Assembly: GCA_046732895.1 (NCBI GenBank)
Contig: JBKPNZ010000024.1
Span: 1-64,000 of the forward strand
Length of the DNA: 64,000 bases
From: JBKPNZ01 sp046732895
Lineage (GTDB): Bacteria; Actinomycetota; Thermoleophilia; Solirubrobacterales; 70-9
Direction of reading: 5' to 3'
Below are positions 41,037 through 53,307 of the stretch, piece by piece; position 1 is the stretch's first letter; each line of letters opens with the position of its first letter. The notes under the pieces are model-generated. The model saw only the letters and a list, made by a program, of their open reading frames with translations. It was not told the DNA's origin and searched no databases. A program made the position numbers and the translations under genes.

Positions 41037-41071
41037 CCATTTCAGTCATCCACAGGAAGACGGAGGTTCGT

Positions 41072-42610
41072 ATGGCGCGCAAGTGGTGGACGTTGATCGC
41101 GGTCTGTGTGGCGACCTTCATGTTGCTGCTCGACATCACGATCGTCAACGTTGCCCTGCCGTCGATCCAGTCGGACCTCGACGCGAGCCTGTCGAGCCTG
41201 CAGTGGGTCGTGGATGCATACGCGCTCACGCTCGCTTCGTTCCTGCTCGTCTTCGGCTCGCTCGGTGATCGCCTCGGACGCCGGCGCATCTTCGCCATCG
41301 GCTTCGGAGTCTTCACGCTCGCCTCGCTCCTCTGCGGCCTCGCGAGCGACCCGACTGTCCTCAACCTCTTCCGCGGTCTGCAGGGCGTTGGCGGTGCGGC
41401 GATGTTCGCCACCTCGCTCGCCCTCATCGCGCAGGAGTTCGAGGGTCGTGAGCGTGCGAAGGCGATCGGCATCTGGGGCGCGACGGTCGGTGGCGCCGTG
41501 GCGGTCGGGCCGCTCGTCGGCGGCCTGATCACCGACGGCCTGGGCTGGGAATGGATCTTCTTCGTGAACGTCCCGATCGGGATCGCGGCGATCTTCCTCA
41601 CGGAGACCCAGCTCGCCAATGTGGCGGCGACCGACCCGCAGCCGATCGACTGGGCGGGCGTCGTCACCTTCTCCCTCGCCCTCTTCGGCCTGATCTTCGG
41701 CCTGATCCGAGGAAATGCTGAGGGATGGGGGAGCGCCCAGATCTTGATTTCTCTGATCGGCGCCGCCGTGTTCATGGCGGCCTTCGTCGCGATCGAGGCG
41801 CGACGCGAGAACGCGATGCTCGACCTGTCCCTCTTCCGGGTGTCGTCGTTCGGAGGAGTATCGATCGTGGCGTGGGCGCTCTCGGCGTCGATGTTCGCGC
41901 TCTTCCTCTACATCACGCTCTACATCCAGGACGTGCTCAACTACTCACCGCTCGAGGCCGGGGTGCGATTCCTGCCCGTCACCGTCGTCTCCTTCGTCGT
42001 CGCGCCTGCCGCGGCGAATCTCTCCGGCCGCATTCCGGTGCGAGTGCTCATGGGCGTCGGGCTGATCCTCGTCGGCGTCGGTCTGCTCCTGATGCACGGA
42101 ATCGAGCTGGGCGACAGCTGGACCGGCCTGCTCCCTGGGTTCCTCGTGGCCGGAGTCGGGATCGGGATGACAAACCCGATGATCGCCGAGACCGCACTCG
42201 GCGTCGTGCCGCCGGCGCGGGCCGGGATGGCGTCGGGGATCAACTCGACGTTCCGCCAGGTCGGGATCGCGACCGGTGTGGCGGCCCTTGGCGCCATCTT
42301 CCAGTCGCAGATCGCCTCGAAGCTCGCGGAGCTTGCTCCCCAGGCGCCCCCGCAGGCCGCGGATGCGATCTCGTCGGGAGCCATCGAGCAGGCTGTTCAG
42401 AGCGCGCCGCCCCAGGCCCAGGACCAGGCCATTGACGCCGCGAACAGCGCCTTCCTCAGCGGTTTCAACGAGATCATCCTGATCGGCGCGCTGGTTGCCA
42501 TCGCCGGCGGGATCCTTGGGCTCGTGCTGGTTCGTCAGCGCGACTTCGTCGGCGCTCCGCAGCCGCAGGCCGAGGAGGCGCGCGCGCCCGAGGGCGTACC
42601 GGCCAGCTGA
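41072..42610 (+). CDS. MFS drug-efflux transporter, DHA2 (EmrB/QacA) family
   Basis: The 512-residue protein has about 14 hydrophobic segments, as in the DHA2 drug/proton antiporters. The DHA signatures are LDITIVNVALPSIQSDL (motif D1), GSLGDRLGRRRIFAIG (motif A), GGAAMFATSLALI and GATVGGAVAVGPLVGGLITD (motif C). ATG 41072 has a GGAGG site. It is divergently paired with a MarR repressor and shared operator, so expression is probably induced by a toxic substrate. The C-terminus has a Gln/Ala/Pro-rich tail. Confidence 0.93.
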   Translation: MARKWWTLIAVCVATFMLLLDITIVNVALPSIQSDLDASLSSLQWVVDAYALTLASFLLVFGSLGDRLGRRRIFAIGFGVFTLASLLCGLASDPTVLNLFRGLQGVGGAAMFATSLALIAQEFEGRERAKAIGIWGATVGGAVAVGPLVGGLITDGLGWEWIFFVNVPIGIAAIFLTETQLANVAATDPQPIDWAGVVTFSLALFGLIFGLIRGNAEGWGSAQILISLIGAAVFMAAFVAIEARRENAMLDLSLFRVSSFGGVSIVAWALSASMFALFLYITLYIQDVLNYSPLEAGVRFLPVTVVSFVVAPAAANLSGRIPVRVLMGVGLILVGVGLLLMHGIELGDSWTGLLPGFLVAGVGIGMTNPMIAETALGVVPPARAGMASGINSTFRQVGIATGVAALGAIFQSQIASKLAELAPQAPPQAADAISSGAIEQAVQSAPPQAQDQAIDAANSAFLSGFNEIILIGALVAIAGGILGLVLVRQRDFVGAPQPQAEEARAPEGVPAS

Positions 42611-42662
42611 GCTCCTGTCGCGGGGGTGAATCCGTCCACGCCCGTCGCTAGAACGGGTGCGG

Positions 42663-44345
42663 ATGCTGCTGGAGCTGCGGATCGAGAACCTGCTCGTGAT
42701 CGAGCGGGCGGAGCTTCGCTTCGGCGAGGGGCTGAACGCGATCACCGGCGAGACGGGGGCGGGCAAGACCGTGCTCGCACACTCGCTGGACCTGCTGATG
42801 GGCGGGCGCGCGCGTCCCCAGATCGTGCGCCCGGACGCCTCGGAGGCATACGTCGAAGGCGTCTTCGCGGTGCCGGAGGGCCTGCTGGAGGACCCCGAGC
42901 TGTCCGAGATCGCCGCTCGCCTGCCTGAGGAGGCGACGGAGCTCGTGCTCGGCCGGCGAGTCGGGCGGTCCGGGCGCACCAGCGCCTTCGTCCAGGGCCG
43001 CTCAGCCTCAGCGGCCGACCTGCAGGCGCTGGGGGCGCGGCTGCTCTCGTTCTACGGCCAGCACGAGCACCGCAAGCTCACGCTTGCCTCGGCCCAGCTC
43101 GAGGTACTCGACGGGTTCGTCGGCGCCGAGCAGCTGGAGCGGCGGCGGGCGTATCGCGAGCAGCACGCCATCGTCAACGCGCTCGAACGCGAGCTCAGCG
43201 ATCTGCGCGAGCGGGAGGGCGCACGCGAGCGAGACCTCGACCTCCTTCGCTTCGAGCTCGCAGAGATCGAGGCGGCGGCGCCAGACCCGGCGGAGGCCCA
43301 GGAACTTGCCGGGGAGCGCGAGCGGCTCCGTCATGCCGAGGCATTGCGCCAGGCCGCCGGCGGGGTACTGGAGGCGATCTCGGGCGGAGATGACGATGCG
43401 GCAGCCGTCGGCTCCCTGCTCGCGGCGGCAGATGGGGGACTTGCCGCCGTTGCCGGGGTCGACGCTGCTCTCGATGAGCTTGCCGAGCGGCTGCGGGCCG
43501 TAGCGGTCGAGCTCGATGACCTCGCCAGGGGCACACGCTCCTACCTCGATGGGATCGACGCTGATCCGGAGCGCCTGCAGGCCGTCGAGGAGCGACTTGC
43601 GGCGCTCGACCGCCTCGAGCGCAAGCACGGGGGAACGATCGATGCGGTGCTTGCCCATGCGGAGCGCTGCCGCGAGGAGATCGAGCGGCTCGAGAACGCG
43701 ACCGAGCTGGCGGTGGAGATCGAGGCGCGTCTCGCAGCCGCGGCCGATACCAGAGCGGCCTTGGCGGCGTGCCTCGGCAGCGCACGACGCAAGGCGGGGA
43801 AGGGCCTCGCGAAGAAGGTGGAGTCGGAACTCGAGCAGCTCGCGATGGATGGCGCGACCCTCCAGGTGGAGCTGGAGCCGCACCCGGACGGCTTCGGAGC
43901 CGCCGGCTCCGAGCGGGTCGAGCTCCTCGTGACCACCAATCCGGGGATGCCACCCTCGCCGCTGCGCGATGCGGCTTCGGGCGGCGAGCTCTCGCGCGTG
44001 ATGCTCGCGCTCACAGGGCTCGCCTCCGGCGGCGGCTCCCCGACGCTCGTCTTCGACGAGATCGATGCCGGCGTCGGGGGTAAGACCGCGCGTGCCGTCG
44101 GTGAGCGCCTTCGGGGCCTGAGCGAGGCCGGCCAGGTGATCTGCATCACGCACCTTCCGCAGGTCGCCTCGCAGGCCGCAGCGCACTTCAGGATCACGAA
44201 GTCGGTCGTGGCGGGAGCGACTCGCGCCGACGTCGAGCGGGTGGACGGCGAGGACCTCGTTGCGGAGATCGTGCGCATGCTTGGCGGCGAGCGCGGCGAT
44301 GAGGCCGCGGACCGCCACGCTCGCGAACTGCTCGCAGCCGCCTGA
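42663..44345 (+). CDS. recN: DNA repair protein RecN
   Basis: The 560-residue SMC-like ATPase acts early in double-strand break repair. Walker A is GETGAGKTVLAHSL (about residue 30), the coiled-coil arms run through the middle with many Glu, Arg and Leu, the ABC signature is AASGGELSRVMLAL and Walker B is TLVFDEIDAGVGG, followed by ITHLPQVASQA. GTG 42657, six bases upstream, is in frame; ATG 42663 gives the usual MLLELRIENL start. It begins the recN-steA-mctB order seen in mycobacteria. Confidence 0.95.
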   Translation: MLLELRIENLLVIERAELRFGEGLNAITGETGAGKTVLAHSLDLLMGGRARPQIVRPDASEAYVEGVFAVPEGLLEDPELSEIAARLPEEATELVLGRRVGRSGRTSAFVQGRSASAADLQALGARLLSFYGQHEHRKLTLASAQLEVLDGFVGAEQLERRRAYREQHAIVNALERELSDLREREGARERDLDLLRFELAEIEAAAPDPAEAQELAGERERLRHAEALRQAAGGVLEAISGGDDDAAAVGSLLAAADGGLAAVAGVDAALDELAERLRAVAVELDDLARGTRSYLDGIDADPERLQAVEERLAALDRLERKHGGTIDAVLAHAERCREEIERLENATELAVEIEARLAAAADTRAALAACLGSARRKAGKGLAKKVESELEQLAMDGATLQVELEPHPDGFGAAGSERVELLVTTNPGMPPSPLRDAASGGELSRVMLALTGLASGGGSPTLVFDEIDAGVGGKTARAVGERLRGLSEAGQVICITHLPQVASQAAAHFRITKSVVAGATRADVERVDGEDLVAEIVRMLGGERGDEAADRHARELLAAA

Positions 44346-44374
44346 ACCGCCGGATTTCCGCATAATCGCCGGGG

Positions 44375-45565
44375 ATGGCCCCGGTTCGCACCCGAAGCCG
44401 CTTCCTGCTGCGCAGGCGTGCGGCGAGCCCGCCGCAGCCGACCGCGCCGATCCAAGGCAACGCTCGCCTGGGCCGGAGGACAAAGGATCTCGTCAAGCGG
44501 CTCGGACCCGGCGACATCGCGATCATCGATCACGCGGATCTCGACCGCATCGCGGCCGAGGACCTCGTGGCATGCGGCGTGCGGGCGGTCGTCAACTGCT
44601 CGGCCTCGTCGACCGGCCGATATCCGAACGCGGGACCGCTCATCCTCGCCCGGTCGGGTGCACGCCTGGTCGATGCGCCGGATGCGCCGCTCTTCGACGC
44701 GCTGCGCGACGGCGATGCGATCGTCGTCGATGGTGGCGTCGTGCGTCGGGGGGGCGAGGTCGTGGCCGAGGGCAGGATCCTCGGCGCGGATGAGCTGCGG
44801 CGACAGCTCGACGAGCAGACGAGGCGCATCGACGCTGCGCTTGCCGCCTTCGCCGAGAACACGATGACTCACGTTCGCGAGGAGGGTGCGCTCCTCGCCG
44901 GGCAGCTGGAGCTTCCCCGGACGCGCACGAGCTTCCGCGATCGCCACGTGCTGATCGTCGTTCGCGGGCGCACCTACCGCCAGGACCTGCGCGCGCTGCG
45001 TGCGTACATTCGCGACGTGCGGCCGATCTTGATCGGTGTCGACGGCGGGGCGGACGCGATCATCGAGGAGGGCCTCGAGCCTGACGTCCTCCTGGGCGAC
45101 ATGGACTCGGCGACCGACGCCGCGCTTCGCTCGGGAGCCGAGCTGATCGTTCACGCGTACCCGGATGGGCGGGCGCCCGGGCGCGAGCGCCTGCAGGAAA
45201 TGGGCGTGCCACACCTCGTCGTGCCCGCACCGGGCACGAGCCAGGACCTCGCGATGCTCCTCGCGTACGAGAAGGGCGCGTCGCTGCTCGTCAGCGTGGG
45301 GGCGCACTTCAACCTCGTCGAGTTCCTCGACAAGAACCGCGCGGGCATGTCGTCGACGTTCTTGACGCGCCTGCGGGTGGGCGAGACCCTCGTTGATGCG
45401 AAGGGGGTGAGCCGCCTCTACAACCCTGGCCCGAGCGGTCGGCAGCTGGGACTCTTCCTACTTGCCGCGCTCGTCGCGATGGTGATCGTGGTGCTCACCT
45501 CGCAGCCTTTGGCGGACCTGTTCGACCTCCTCTGGCTGAAGATCAAGCTTCTTTTGGGCCTCTAG
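44375..45565 (+). CDS. steA: SteA-like septation protein
   Basis: The 396-residue protein matches the actinobacterial SteA family. In Corynebacterium SteA forms a complex with SteB at the septum and influences the amidase RipA and cell separation. Residues 40-300 carry the family domain (GPGDIAIIDHADLDRIAAED, VNCSASSTGRYPNAGP, LIGVDGGADAIIEEGLEPD, LLGDMDSATD), which is related to thiamin pyrophosphokinase folds. One membrane helix lies near residues 360-385. It follows recN by 29 bp and precedes mctB by 6 bp. Confidence 0.92.
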   Translation: MAPVRTRSRFLLRRRAASPPQPTAPIQGNARLGRRTKDLVKRLGPGDIAIIDHADLDRIAAEDLVACGVRAVVNCSASSTGRYPNAGPLILARSGARLVDAPDAPLFDALRDGDAIVVDGGVVRRGGEVVAEGRILGADELRRQLDEQTRRIDAALAAFAENTMTHVREEGALLAGQLELPRTRTSFRDRHVLIVVRGRTYRQDLRALRAYIRDVRPILIGVDGGADAIIEEGLEPDVLLGDMDSATDAALRSGAELIVHAYPDGRAPGRERLQEMGVPHLVVPAPGTSQDLAMLLAYEKGASLLVSVGAHFNLVEFLDKNRAGMSSTFLTRLRVGETLVDAKGVSRLYNPGPSGRQLGLFLLAALVAMVIVVLTSQPLADLFDLLWLKIKLLLGL

Positions 45566-45571
45566 CCACCG

Positions 45572-46449
45572 ATGGGGTACTCCGCCCGCTACCACGTGGC
45601 CTCGCTTGCCGCCGTCTTCCTGGCGCTGGCAGTCGGCATCCTGATCGGCGCCGGGCTCGGGGACGACCTCGTCCGCACGAGCACTGAGAACCTGGAGGCG
45701 AGCCTGAAGGGAGACCTTTCCGACGCCCGAGACCAGATCGCTGACCTAGAGCACGAGCTCGGGCAGGAGCGCGAGTTCTCCCAGGCCGCCTATCCGGCCC
45801 TGGTCGGCCACCAGCTCGAGGGCGAGCGGATCGCTGTGGTTGCGTTCGGCGGGCTCGACGACAACCTTGGCGAGAACCTCCGTGACGCCCTCGCGCCCGC
45901 CGGCGCCAGGATCGCCCAGGTGGCGGTGATAAGCGAGCCGCCCGATTCCCACGCGATCCTGGATGCGGCGGGGAAGCGGTTCACTCGCGGCAAGGAGGGC
46001 GCGGGCGAGCAGCTCTCGGTCGTGGCGAAGCGGGCCGGACGCGACCTGGTGAGCGCCGCTCCGCTTTATTCGCGTGTGCGGGAGTCCCTTCTGTCGGGAT
46101 TCAGCGGCGACGTCAAGCCGGTCAACGGTGTGATCGTGGTGCGCTCGCGGCCGTCAGGGCTCGACGGGCACGATGAGACGGCAAGCGGCCGGATCGAGGA
46201 CGGGATCATCGATGGGCTCGCCGCGAGCGGGGTTCCCGTGGTCGGGGTCCAGCGCACCGACACCGACCCGTCGTCGGTGGGCTATTTCGAGTCCCGCGAC
46301 ATCTCGACGGTGGATGACGTCGACCTGGTCGCCGGGCAGGTCGCCTCGGTTTATGCGCTCGCAGGGGCCGAGGGCAACTTCGGCGTGAGCGGGAACGCCG
46401 ATTCGCTGCTGCCGGAGCCGCTGGGCGCCGAGTCCGGAACGAGCGGTCG

Positions 46450-46453
<4 letters not shown>
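45572..46453 (+). CDS. mctB: MctB/SteB family membrane protein
   Basis: The 293-residue protein begins MGYSARYHVASLAAVFLALA, which contains its single membrane helix, followed by a coiled coil (LKGDLSDARDQIADLEHELG) and an extracytoplasmic alpha/beta domain. The family was described as the copper transport protein MctB in Mycobacterium and as SteB, partner of SteA, in Corynebacterium. Placement just after steA supports the SteB role; no metal-binding motif is evident. It overlaps the next gene by 4 bp (GTGA). Confidence 0.9.
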
Positions 46454-48986
<2,533 letters not shown>

Positions 48987-49062
48987 GGCCCGGGCCGGCA
49001 AGTCACCCACTCGACGATTTCCGTCCACGGTCTGGACGCGCCGACGATGGCGGACGTTCGCG

Positions 49063-49488
49063 TCAGTCCGAGCCGAGGCGCGTCTCGCCGCTCTCCGTGA
49101 TCGTCCAATGCGGGTTGTGGCAGACCTCCCACGGGTGGCCGTCGGGGTCGATGAAGATGCCCGAATAGCCGCCCCAGAAGGTCTCGGCGCCCGGGCGGCC
49201 GATGGTCGCGCCCGCCTTCTCCGCCTGCGCGATCACGGCGTCAACCTCCTCGGGTGACGAGACGTTGTAGGCAAGCGTGATGCCACCCCAGCCCGGCGCG
49301 TTCTCGACGACCGAGTCCTCGGCGAGCTTCGCCCGGTCCCACAGCGCAACGATCATCCCGCCCGCCTGGAAGAAGACGACGTCGTCGTCCGGCTCGGCGT
49401 TCGAGTGCCAGCCCATGCCCTCGTAGAACGCGCGGGCACGAGCGAGATCCGTCACGCCGAGGGTGATGAGGCTGACTCGCTGGTCCAT
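49063..49488 (-). CDS. VOC (glyoxalase/bleomycin-resistance) superfamily protein
   Basis: The 141-residue product consists of two beta-alpha-beta-beta-beta units, VSLITLGVTDLARARAFYEG and WGGITLAYNVSSPEEVDAVI, and ends with GYSGIFIDPDGHPWEVCHNP. Possible metal ligands are the glutamate of WEVCHNP and nearby histidine. Members include glyoxalases, dioxygenases and resistance proteins; no substrate can be named. It lies alone on the minus strand, divergent from the M20 peptidase gene. Confidence 0.88.
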   Translation of the reverse strand: MDQRVSLITLGVTDLARARAFYEGMGWHSNAEPDDDVVFFQAGGMIVALWDRAKLAEDSVVENAPGWGGITLAYNVSSPEEVDAVIAQAEKAGATIGRPGAETFWGGYSGIFIDPDGHPWEVCHNPHWTITESGETRLGSD

Positions 49489-49545
49489 CGGGGCGATCCT
49501 GCCATATCCGATCCCGGGGCGCGCTAGCGCATAGCCTTGGCGCCT

Positions 49546-50652
49546 ATGAGCGACGGGCTCCTGTTCAACCGGTTCACCCGGCTCTGCGAGATCCCGAGCC
49601 CGACGGGCGACGAGCGGGCGATGGCGGACGCGGTTGCCGCCGAGCTCGAAGGCCTGGGGCTGGAGGTCCACGAGGACGGAGCGGCGGGACCGGCGCGAGC
49701 CGGAGCGGGGAACGTGATCGCGCGCATTCCGGGAGCAGGCGACGAGTGGGTCATGTTCTGCGCTCACCTGGACACCGTGCCCGAGGGGGGACCGATCGAA
49801 GTGGTCCTCGAGGACGGCGTCTTTCGCAGCAAGGGCGAGACGATCCTGGGCGCTGACAACAAGGCCGCGGTGGCCGTGCTGATCGAGCTGGCCGCGCGTC
49901 ACGCCACGGCGGCCGCCCCACCTCCGTACGGGATCGAGCTCGTGTTCACGGTCGCGGAGGAGGACGGGCTGCGCGGTGCGAAGGAGCTCGACACCGACGC
50001 GCTCAGGGCACGGTGCGGATTCGTGCTCGACCACGCCTCGCCGATCGGCGAGATCATCACGGCCGCCCCCACCTATAAGAAGCTGCTCGCCGACTTCGAG
50101 GGAACCGAGGCGCACTCGGGCATCCGCCCCGAGGACGGTCACAACGCGATCCTGGCCGCAGCGACCGCGGTCTCCGCAATGGCGCTTGGCCGGCTCGACC
50201 CGGAGACCACGGCCAACATCGGGGTGATCAATGGCGGTACGGCGTCAAACGTGGTCGCCGGGCACTGCCACGTGGACGGCGAAGCCCGCAGCCTCGACGA
50301 TGCCAGGGTCAGCGAGGTGATCGGCTCGATGGTTGACGCGTGCACATGGGCGGCGTCCGAGCATGGCTGCGATGTGGACGTTGACGTCGTCGAGATGTTC
50401 CGCGGGTACCGGCTGGCCTCCAGCTCCACGGCGCTCGCCTTCGGGCGCCAGGCGCTGGAGCGGTGCGGGCACGAGGTCAAGGAAGTCACCACGGGCGGTG
50501 GGAGCGATGCGAACGCGCTTGCGGTGAAGGGCTACGACTGCGTGCTGCTTGCCAACGGCACCGAGGCGAATCACACGCCGGCCGAGAGCGTCGCCGCGGT
50601 TCGGCTGGTCCAGATGCTCGCGGTCTGCGACGCGATCGTCGCCGGCGGGTGA
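49546..50652 (+). CDS. M20 family metallopeptidase (PepT-like)
   Basis: The 368-residue protein has the dinuclear zinc peptidase motifs: the first ligand and catalytic Asp in FCAHLDTVPEG, the bridging Asp in ILGADNKAAVAVL, the Glu pair in FTVAEEDGLRGAKEL, LDHAS, and the last His in GTEANHTPAE. The dimerisation domain lies between about residues 180 and 295. Resemblance is closest to tripeptidase PepT and related dipeptidases, but deacylases share the fold. ATG 49546 is chosen over an in-frame TTG at 49537. Confidence 0.88.
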   Translation: MSDGLLFNRFTRLCEIPSPTGDERAMADAVAAELEGLGLEVHEDGAAGPARAGAGNVIARIPGAGDEWVMFCAHLDTVPEGGPIEVVLEDGVFRSKGETILGADNKAAVAVLIELAARHATAAAPPPYGIELVFTVAEEDGLRGAKELDTDALRARCGFVLDHASPIGEIITAAPTYKKLLADFEGTEAHSGIRPEDGHNAILAAATAVSAMALGRLDPETTANIGVINGGTASNVVAGHCHVDGEARSLDDARVSEVIGSMVDACTWAASEHGCDVDVDVVEMFRGYRLASSSTALAFGRQALERCGHEVKEVTTGGGSDANALAVKGYDCVLLANGTEANHTPAESVAAVRLVQMLAVCDAIVAGG

Positions 50653-50659
50653 GTTGCCA

Positions 50660-51718
50660 GTGCTGAAGTTGCGGCGCGGCATGGTCGTCGAGCTCGAGCC
50701 GCTGACCGTCGAGGTGGACGGCGAGCGGCGGCGGGCGTGGGCGGACGAGAGCCTGGTCGGCGAGATGGCGGCGGGCGACGAGGTGATCGTCAACACGGAG
50801 GCGCTGGACCTCGACCTTGGATCGGGTGGGTTCGACGTCGTGCACGTGAATCTGACCCGCGGGCTAGACGGCGAGGGGGCGAGCGGAGCGCACGTGATGA
50901 AGCTGAACTACACGTCCCTCCAGCACCCCGTCGAGCCGGTCGAGGTGCCGAACGACGCCAACGCGCGCACGCCGCCCGTGCTCGTCATTCCCCTCCACGG
51001 CCACCTGGCGCCGGCGGCGTGGGCGGCCGCCCAGGCGCGCCCTGGGCTCGAGGTTGGATACGTACAAACGCCGGGCGGCGCCCTGCCGGGATCCCTGTCT
51101 CGGGACGTCCGGGTGCTGCGCGAGCGCGGTCTGCTCGCCGGGCACATCACGGCCGGCCCGGCCTACGGCGGACAGCACGAGGCGATCAGCGTCGTCGGCG
51201 CGCTCGATGCCGCCGCGCGTAGGCTGGAATGGGGCGCGGTGATCGCCGGGCCCGGTCCCGGCATCCTGGGCTCGTCGAGGCGCTACGGGCACGGAGGGAT
51301 GGCGGCCCTCGAGACGGCTCACTCGGCCCTCGCACTCGGCTTGCCGACCCTTGCCTCACCACGCCTTTCGAGCTCTGACCCGCGCCCGCGGCATCGCGGC
51401 CTGAGCCACCACACCCGGGCGCTGCTCGAGCTCGTGCTCGGGACCCTTCGCGTCCCGGTCCCCGAGGCGGAGCTGGAGGGGTGGCCGATGCTCGACGCCG
51501 ATGCCCCGGAGGGCGGCTCGGCCCAGGCCGCGCTCGACTCGCTGATCGAGCTGTGCGCCGACGATCACGACATCGCCGTGATGAGAGTCAACCTCGACGG
51601 GTATGCGCAGAGCGGCCTGCCGGCCACGACCATGGGACGTCCGATCGCCGAAGATCCCCTCTTCTTCGCCGCGCCGCTCGCGGCGGGCCGCGCTCTGGCG
51701 GAGGCGGCCGGCCGATGA
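50660..51718 (+). CDS. DUF3866 family protein
   Basis: The 352-residue cytoplasmic protein belongs to an actinobacterial/Firmicutes family of unknown function. Typical stretches are MKLNYTSLQHPVEPVE, VLVIPLHGHLAPAAWAA, AGHITAGPAYGGQHEAISVV, IAGPGPGILGSSRRYGHGG and LSHHTRALLEL. The GTG at 50660 gives the usual beginning (LKLRRGMVVELEPL); ATG 50681 is the alternative. It overlaps the NUDIX gene by 4 bp and is 8 bp from the peptidase gene, so the three are one unit between pyrG and xerD. Confidence 0.85.
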   Translation: MLKLRRGMVVELEPLTVEVDGERRRAWADESLVGEMAAGDEVIVNTEALDLDLGSGGFDVVHVNLTRGLDGEGASGAHVMKLNYTSLQHPVEPVEVPNDANARTPPVLVIPLHGHLAPAAWAAAQARPGLEVGYVQTPGGALPGSLSRDVRVLRERGLLAGHITAGPAYGGQHEAISVVGALDAAARRLEWGAVIAGPGPGILGSSRRYGHGGMAALETAHSALALGLPTLASPRLSSSDPRPRHRGLSHHTRALLELVLGTLRVPVPEAELEGWPMLDADAPEGGSAQAALDSLIELCADDHDIAVMRVNLDGYAQSGLPATTMGRPIAEDPLFFAAPLAAGRALAEAAGR

Positions 51719-52245
51719 CGGCGATGGAACGCATCGGCTCGAAGCAGGTGTATGACGGTGCGATCGCGAGCGTTCGTATCGACGAGTACCGCTACGACGA
51801 CGGCTCCACGGCCGAACGCGAGGTCGTCGAGCACCCCGGTGCAGTCGCGATCGTGGCCCATGACTCCGAGTTCGTCTATCTGGTGCGCCAGCCCCGTGAG
51901 GCCGTGGATGAGGGGGCGCTGCTGGAGCTTCCTGCCGGCAAGCTCGACGTCGAGGGCGAGAGTCGCCTGGACTGCGCGAAACGCGAGCTCGATGAGGAGA
52001 TCGCCAAACGAGCCGAGGAGTGGAGCGAGCTGAAGCGCTTCTACACGAGCCCCGGGTTCGCCCAGGAGGAGGTCACCCTGTTTCTGGCGACCGGCCTCTC
52101 GGATACCGACACCGAGTCCGATCCGCAGGAGCGGCTCGAGATCGTGCCGTGGCGCCTCGACGCCCTCGACGGCGCCATCGCGGCGTGTCACGACTCCAAG
52201 TCGCTGATCGGCCTGCTGATCCTGCGCGACGCCCTGCGCTCCTGA
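51715..52245 (+). CDS. NUDIX hydrolase, ADP-ribose pyrophosphatase-like
   Basis: The 176-residue protein has the NUDIX box in LPAGKLDVEGESRLDCAKREL followed by DEEIAK; the REL-x-EE core that binds magnesium is intact, but the usual glycine after EE is replaced. VEHPGAVAIVAHD and VYLVRQPRE precede it and FYTSPGFAQEEVTLFLA follows, as in ADP-ribose pyrophosphatases. The mycobacterial gene at the same place (Rv1700) encodes such an enzyme. It overlaps the DUF3866 gene by 4 bp and precedes xerD by 64 bp. Confidence 0.9.
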   Translation: MTAMERIGSKQVYDGAIASVRIDEYRYDDGSTAEREVVEHPGAVAIVAHDSEFVYLVRQPREAVDEGALLELPAGKLDVEGESRLDCAKRELDEEIAKRAEEWSELKRFYTSPGFAQEEVTLFLATGLSDTDTESDPQERLEIVPWRLDALDGAIAACHDSKSLIGLLILRDALRS

Positions 52246-52309
52246 TCGGCCGAACGCACGGCCGTTTGCACCGGCAGGGCTGGCACGTCCCCGCCCGAAC
52301 AACTCCGGC

Positions 52310-53281
52310 ATGGCCGTTGCCGTCCGATCCGATACCGATGGCGGAGTCGAGCCGCGCTTCGAGGCGCTCGTGCTCGACTTCCTGGCGCATCTGGAGTTCG
52401 AGCGTGGGCTCGCACGGAACACGCTCGACGCCTATCGAACGGATCTTCTCCAGTACGGAACGTTCCTGAGCGCCCGCGGGCGCGGGGCCACTGAGGCGGA
52501 TCGCGGCGACGTCGCCGACTTCCTCGCCGACCTGGCGACGGGCCATCCCGGGGAGAACGGGGACGCGCGCCCGCCGTGCTCGCCGGCGACGATCAGCCGC
52601 AAGACGGCGGCGCTGCGGAGCTTCTATCGCCACCTGCGCCGCGAGGAGCTGGTGTCCGAGGACCCGACCGCGAGCGTCAGCCCTCCGGCGAAGAGCCGCA
52701 AGCTGCCACAGGTCCTGAGCTACGCGGAGGTCAAGCTCCTCCTTGACAGCGCGAACGGCGCTGATCCGATCGCTCTGCGCGACCGCGCGCTGCTCGAGGT
52801 GATGTACGGATGCGGCCTGCGGGCGTCGGAGGCGGTCGGCCTCGAGGTGACCGAGATCGATCTGCGCCGCGGGTTCGTCCGGCCGCACGGGAAGGGGTCC
52901 AAGGAGCGGATCGTGCCGATCGGGCGCGAGGCGTCCGCGGCCGTCACGCGTTACCTGCGGGCCGGTCGTCCCGAGCTCGTGGGGTCGCGGCCCGAGGGCA
53001 AGCTCTTCGTCAACTTCCGCGGCGGCTCACTGACCCGCCAGGGCCTCTACAAGATCATTCAGCGCCACGCGGCCGAGGTCGGTCTTGCCGGCCGGATGAG
53101 CCCACACACCCTGCGCCACAGCTTCGCGACGCACCTGCTCTCGGGCGGATGCGACCTGCGCTCGGTCCAGGAGATGCTCGGCCACGCCGACGTCGCGACG
53201 ACGCAGCTCTACACGCATCTGTCCGGAGAGCGCATCAAGGAGGTCTACTTCAAGGCCCACCCGCGAGCCGTCGCGGACTAG
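52310..53281 (+). CDS. xerD: Tyrosine recombinase XerD
   Basis: The 323-residue site-specific recombinase resolves chromosome dimers at dif with a partner XerC. The N-terminal SAM-like core-binding domain has LVLDFLAHLEFERGLARNTL in form. The catalytic residues are Arg in YGCGLRASEAVGLEV (about 170), the lysine in PHGKGSKERIVPIG, His-x-x-Arg in MSPHTLRHSFATHLL (about 265), the histidine in MLGHADVATTQLYTH and the nucleophile tyrosine about residue 301. Position after a NUDIX gene matches M. tuberculosis xerD (Rv1701), so this is the housekeeping enzyme and not a phage integrase. Confidence 0.95.
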   Translation: MAVAVRSDTDGGVEPRFEALVLDFLAHLEFERGLARNTLDAYRTDLLQYGTFLSARGRGATEADRGDVADFLADLATGHPGENGDARPPCSPATISRKTAALRSFYRHLRREELVSEDPTASVSPPAKSRKLPQVLSYAEVKLLLDSANGADPIALRDRALLEVMYGCGLRASEAVGLEVTEIDLRRGFVRPHGKGSKERIVPIGREASAAVTRYLRAGRPELVGSRPEGKLFVNFRGGSLTRQGLYKIIQRHAAEVGLAGRMSPHTLRHSFATHLLSGGCDLRSVQEMLGHADVATTQLYTHLSGERIKEVYFKAHPRAVAD

Positions 53282-53307
53282 GCGCTCAGTCCGGCTAACG
53301 TCCTTAC

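Noticed and set aside
52310..53281. Tyrosine recombinase as a sign of an integrated element
   Set aside because: Sequence and neighbourhood match housekeeping XerD; there is no tRNA, att repeat or phage gene nearby.
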